Shown here: positions 8,358 through 10,261 of the stretch, piece by piece
How the letters are laid out: each line of letters starts with the position of its first letter
How positions within the stretch are numbered: position 1 is the stretch's first letter
NCBI GenBank assembly: GCA_024195585.1
Contig: SWBL01000716.1
Location: 1 to 10,261, forward strand
Direction: 5' to 3'
Origin: Aureobasidium sp. EXF-3400
Taxonomy: Eukaryota; Ascomycota; Dothideomycetes; Dothideales; Saccotheciaceae
Length of the DNA: 10,261 nt
Made by a program: the position numbers and the translations under genes
Notes under the pieces: model-generated
The model's input: only the letters and a program-made list of their open reading frames with translations
Told to the model about the DNA's origin: nothing
Databases searched by the model: none

Positions 8358-9130
8358 GACCGACTTTCCATACTGTTTTCTGTTTCAATGCCGGGCTGGG
8401 TTTCATGAATAACCAAAATGGAGTCCGGGATGATAGAGGAGATAGAACTCCGCTTTTGTCTTTGCCTTCTTTTCTACGCTTCTTGCACTTGTCTTTATAA
8501 TTTTGCTTACCCTCACCCCCCTCTGCTCTTCTCTTCTTGCTTCCTTCTTCACGCGCGTTATGGGTGGTTGGCTCTCTCTATTAGGAGAGGCTTGAAATTC
8601 GGTTCTGGCGCACTCTTGTCTTTGCTTTCTCTGTTCTCTTCACGAACCTTTTGTCTTTCTGTCTTAGATATCCGGCGCTCTAGAAGCCTCCTGCTTGGTT
8701 TTGGTCCACACCATATTATACCTATACTCCAAATGAAATCTAAAAAAAGAAAGATAATCAAGACTCTGTTTAATGTGTCACTGATTACTATCCTACACAT
8801 CCCTGTCAGGCTCAGGGCCCTGCATCATGTGCTTGTGGTTCATTACTCGAACCAACAAACTCTATCTACTTGAGCCCTAGTATGATTCACTTCACCATTA
8901 AAGTATCAACACGTGTAGCACTGTTCACTGGTCTAGGGTCTTTATCTGGCTACTGCTTGTTCATTCACCTGGCTTGACTCAATCTGCCTTAGGAATCGGG
9001 GAACAGAAAGCATCGTCTTTTATAATACAAGGGATTCTTTCTTTACAACTAGTCGTATGTGTGCATGTACTTCTTCATTCCAATTCATATTCGGAGCATG
9101 CGAGACAGGGTGCCCGCCGCAGCTATCTAG
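8358..9130 (+). other. 3' flank of the bHLH gene
   Basis: The first 300-350 bases after the stop are T- and CT-rich and probably 3' UTR. A 151-codon open frame here (8418-8873) has a low-complexity, leucine- and serine-rich product of the kind T/C-rich DNA gives by chance, and I do not accept it as a gene. The A-rich stretch at about 8738-8760 could lie near polyadenylation. A CACGTG hexamer occurs at 8910-8915 but is downstream, not upstream, of the bHLH gene. No other gene is seen. Confidence 0.4.
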
Positions 9131-10020
9131 ACACTTTAACTTGTTACATCATGACGATCATTACTCTTATATGAAATTTAATACCTATTCTTATATGTTA
9201 ATTGTGTACGTCTATTTGTTGCATACAAGCTATTCTGTAAAGAGTTATTAGTACTTATAAAAAGATCATCCTAGGAGTTTAATAACAGTTAACCTATCCT
9301 AGACCTATTTACTAGTCTCTCTCCCGTAGGACGACATATACTAAACCTCCACTTGCCGGCCCTACCTACCCTGTCTAGCTCTATTAGTTTCCTTAAGCAT
9401 CCCTACCTTATTACTATTCTATTCGCAGTCTATGCTTATTAAGTAAAAAGTCTACTTTATAAATTTTAAATCCTATAACCTCTATAAAGCCTTATAGATT
9501 ATCTTATGAATTAGACACTCTTACTCTAACTTACGATAGAAGAAGTATAGACAAAAACGCAAAGCGTTATTTAAGCGTCTAAGGGTTTAATATCGCAAAT
9601 CTAGTAGTAGAACTTTTAAACTATAATATAATATAATAATATATCCTAGATTTTAATAATCTAAATTTTTATAATAGGCATATGCAGCTATAAGGTTAGT
9701 CTAGTTATTTTTATTAAATTCTAGTAACTTTTTATTAAGTAAAAATTATTTGAAAATTTATATACCTAGGATATAATTATTTTTCTTTTTTCTTTTTTTT
9801 TCTACTTAGTTATGCAATCTTTAGAAAAATAACTTTTTGATATATAAGAGCCTATACTACTTAGGGGCCTTATATAAGCTATATAGAAAGATAATATAGA
9901 TACTATAAGTATTTTAGCATAAATAACTAAGAGGCAAACTCCCTATATATCCTATTATAATAAAAAAGACTATCCAAAAACCGTATTTCAAAAGTCCTTA
10001 TTAGTAAGAAAGCTACATCG
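9130..10020. mobile_element. AT-rich, RIP-like degraded repeat
   Basis: Base composition changes sharply here. For example 9601-9660 has only 9 G or C in 60 bases. In 9481-9540 I count TpA 11 against ApT 7 (ratio 1.57), and CpA+TpG 2 against ApC+GpT 5 (ratio 0.4), both in the direction and range used as evidence of repeat-induced point mutation (CpA to TpA). All frames are densely closed by stops. I see no intact transposase, reverse transcriptase, terminal repeat or target-site duplication, so the original element cannot be named. RIP normally acts on duplicated DNA, so a former transposon is the best inference. Boundaries are approximate. Confidence 0.6.
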
Positions 10021-10051
10021 AACTCTTAGACGCTCCACTAACACGCACAAG

Positions 10052-10075
10052 AATCTGATTACGTAAGGCAGAGCG
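10052..10075 (-). pseudogene. Possible 5S-rRNA-like fragment
   Basis: The 18 bases at 10058-10075 match 15 of 18 bases of the 5S gene's own segment at 10242-10259 in the same orientation, including an exact GGCAGAGCG. The hexamer AATCTG at 10052-10057 also matches 5S positions 10225-10230, with an 11-nt deletion between the two blocks. This could be the remnant of a second, truncated 5S copy. The match is short, so chance is not excluded. Confidence 0.25.
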
Positions 10076-10164
10076 TCTAACTCGTGAGATAACTTACAGA
10101 TCGCTCTCAACGCTAGTAAGTAGCATAATATGGGTGGTTTTGGCAGTCAAAAGAATTGTAGAGC

Positions 10165-10180
10165 AAAAGAAGATGCAAAA
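10165..10180 (-). terminator. Pol III terminator of the 5S rRNA gene (with backup T tract)
   Basis: On the minus strand the 5S sequence ...TGTACG runs straight into TTTT (10180-10177), the standard RNA polymerase III stop. A second TTTT lies at 10168-10165 and may act as backup. Confidence 0.75.
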
Positions 10181-10261
10181 CGTACAGCAGCAGGGATTCC
10201 CACGTGGTCACCCACCGTAGTACTAATCTGCCGTTCAACTGCTTATGTATGGCAGAGCGGA
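10179..10261 (-). rRNA. 5S ribosomal RNA gene, 3' part, 5' end off window
   Basis: On the minus strand the sequence matches fungal 5S rRNA from about nucleotide 38 to the 3' end: TCCGCTCTGCCATACATAAG, then GATTAGTAC...GGTGGGTGACCAC, then GGGAATCCCTGCTGCTGTACG. The internal Pol III promoter is visible: an A-box-like segment at 10244-10231 and the C-box region at 10230-10206. It aligns closely with Neurospora-type 5S RNA. About 83 of the usual 118-120 nt are in the window; the first 35-40 lie beyond the right edge. The visible part is intact and followed by a T-tract terminator, so it is probably functional, but the unseen 5' end leaves a pseudogene possible. Dispersed single 5S genes, as here, are normal in filamentous ascomycetes. 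Confidence 0.9.

Noticed and set aside
8418..8873. 151-codon open frame downstream of the bHLH gene
   Set aside because: It lies in T/C-rich 3' flank, the product is low-complexity Leu/Ser/Phe-rich without motifs, and the opposite strand is also partly open.
1..10261. CRISPR array, bacterial operon, prophage or insertion sequence
   Set aside because: The window is fungal nuclear DNA with spliced genes; no regularly spaced repeats or prokaryotic-type genes were found.

Overview
The window is nuclear DNA from a filamentous ascomycete (Pezizomycotina). Supporting signs are short 54-64 nt introns with GT(GC)...CTGAC/TACTAAC...AG signals, CT-rich leaders, three protein genes that are clearly fungal orthologues, a dispersed 5S rRNA gene, and an AT-rich tract with the dinucleotide bias left by repeat-induced point mutation (RIP). 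I would guess Dothideomycetes or a relative, but the class is not proven from this sequence.

Layout: (1) 1-739, minus strand: N-terminal 207 codons of translation initiation factor eIF3 subunit a (TIF32), three exons, running off the left edge. Its first intron is best read as a non-canonical GC-AG intron. (2) 740-1888: divergent intergenic region serving eIF3a leftward and the next gene rightward. (3) 1889-2279, plus strand: complete heterotrimeric G-protein gamma subunit, three exons, 92 aa, ending in the prenylation box CCIIM. (4) 2280-5910: about 3.6 kb with no gene I can identify. It holds several short stretches that look codon-like on one strand or the other but are broken by stops. 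(5) 5911-6221: CT-rich, ATG-free leader/promoter. (6) 6222-8357, plus strand: complete bHLH transcription factor of the NUC-1/PalcA/Pho4 phosphate-starvation family, two exons, 691 aa. (7) 8358-9130: 3' flank. (8) About 9130-10020: very AT-rich RIP-like relic. (9) 10179-10261, minus strand: 3' two-thirds of a 5S rRNA gene running off the right edge, with a T-tract Pol III terminator.

The genes belong to separate housekeeping and regulatory processes (translation initiation, G-protein signalling, phosphate regulation, ribosome 5S RNA) and do not form a cluster or operon-like system. I found no evidence of a novel multi-gene system. The points most worth a second look are the GC-AG intron with an overlapping alternative GT-AG pairing, the intron of the bHLH gene whose retention would remove the DNA-binding domain, the RIP-like tract beside 5S DNA with a possible extra 5S-like fragment, and the unusually long gene-poor interval.
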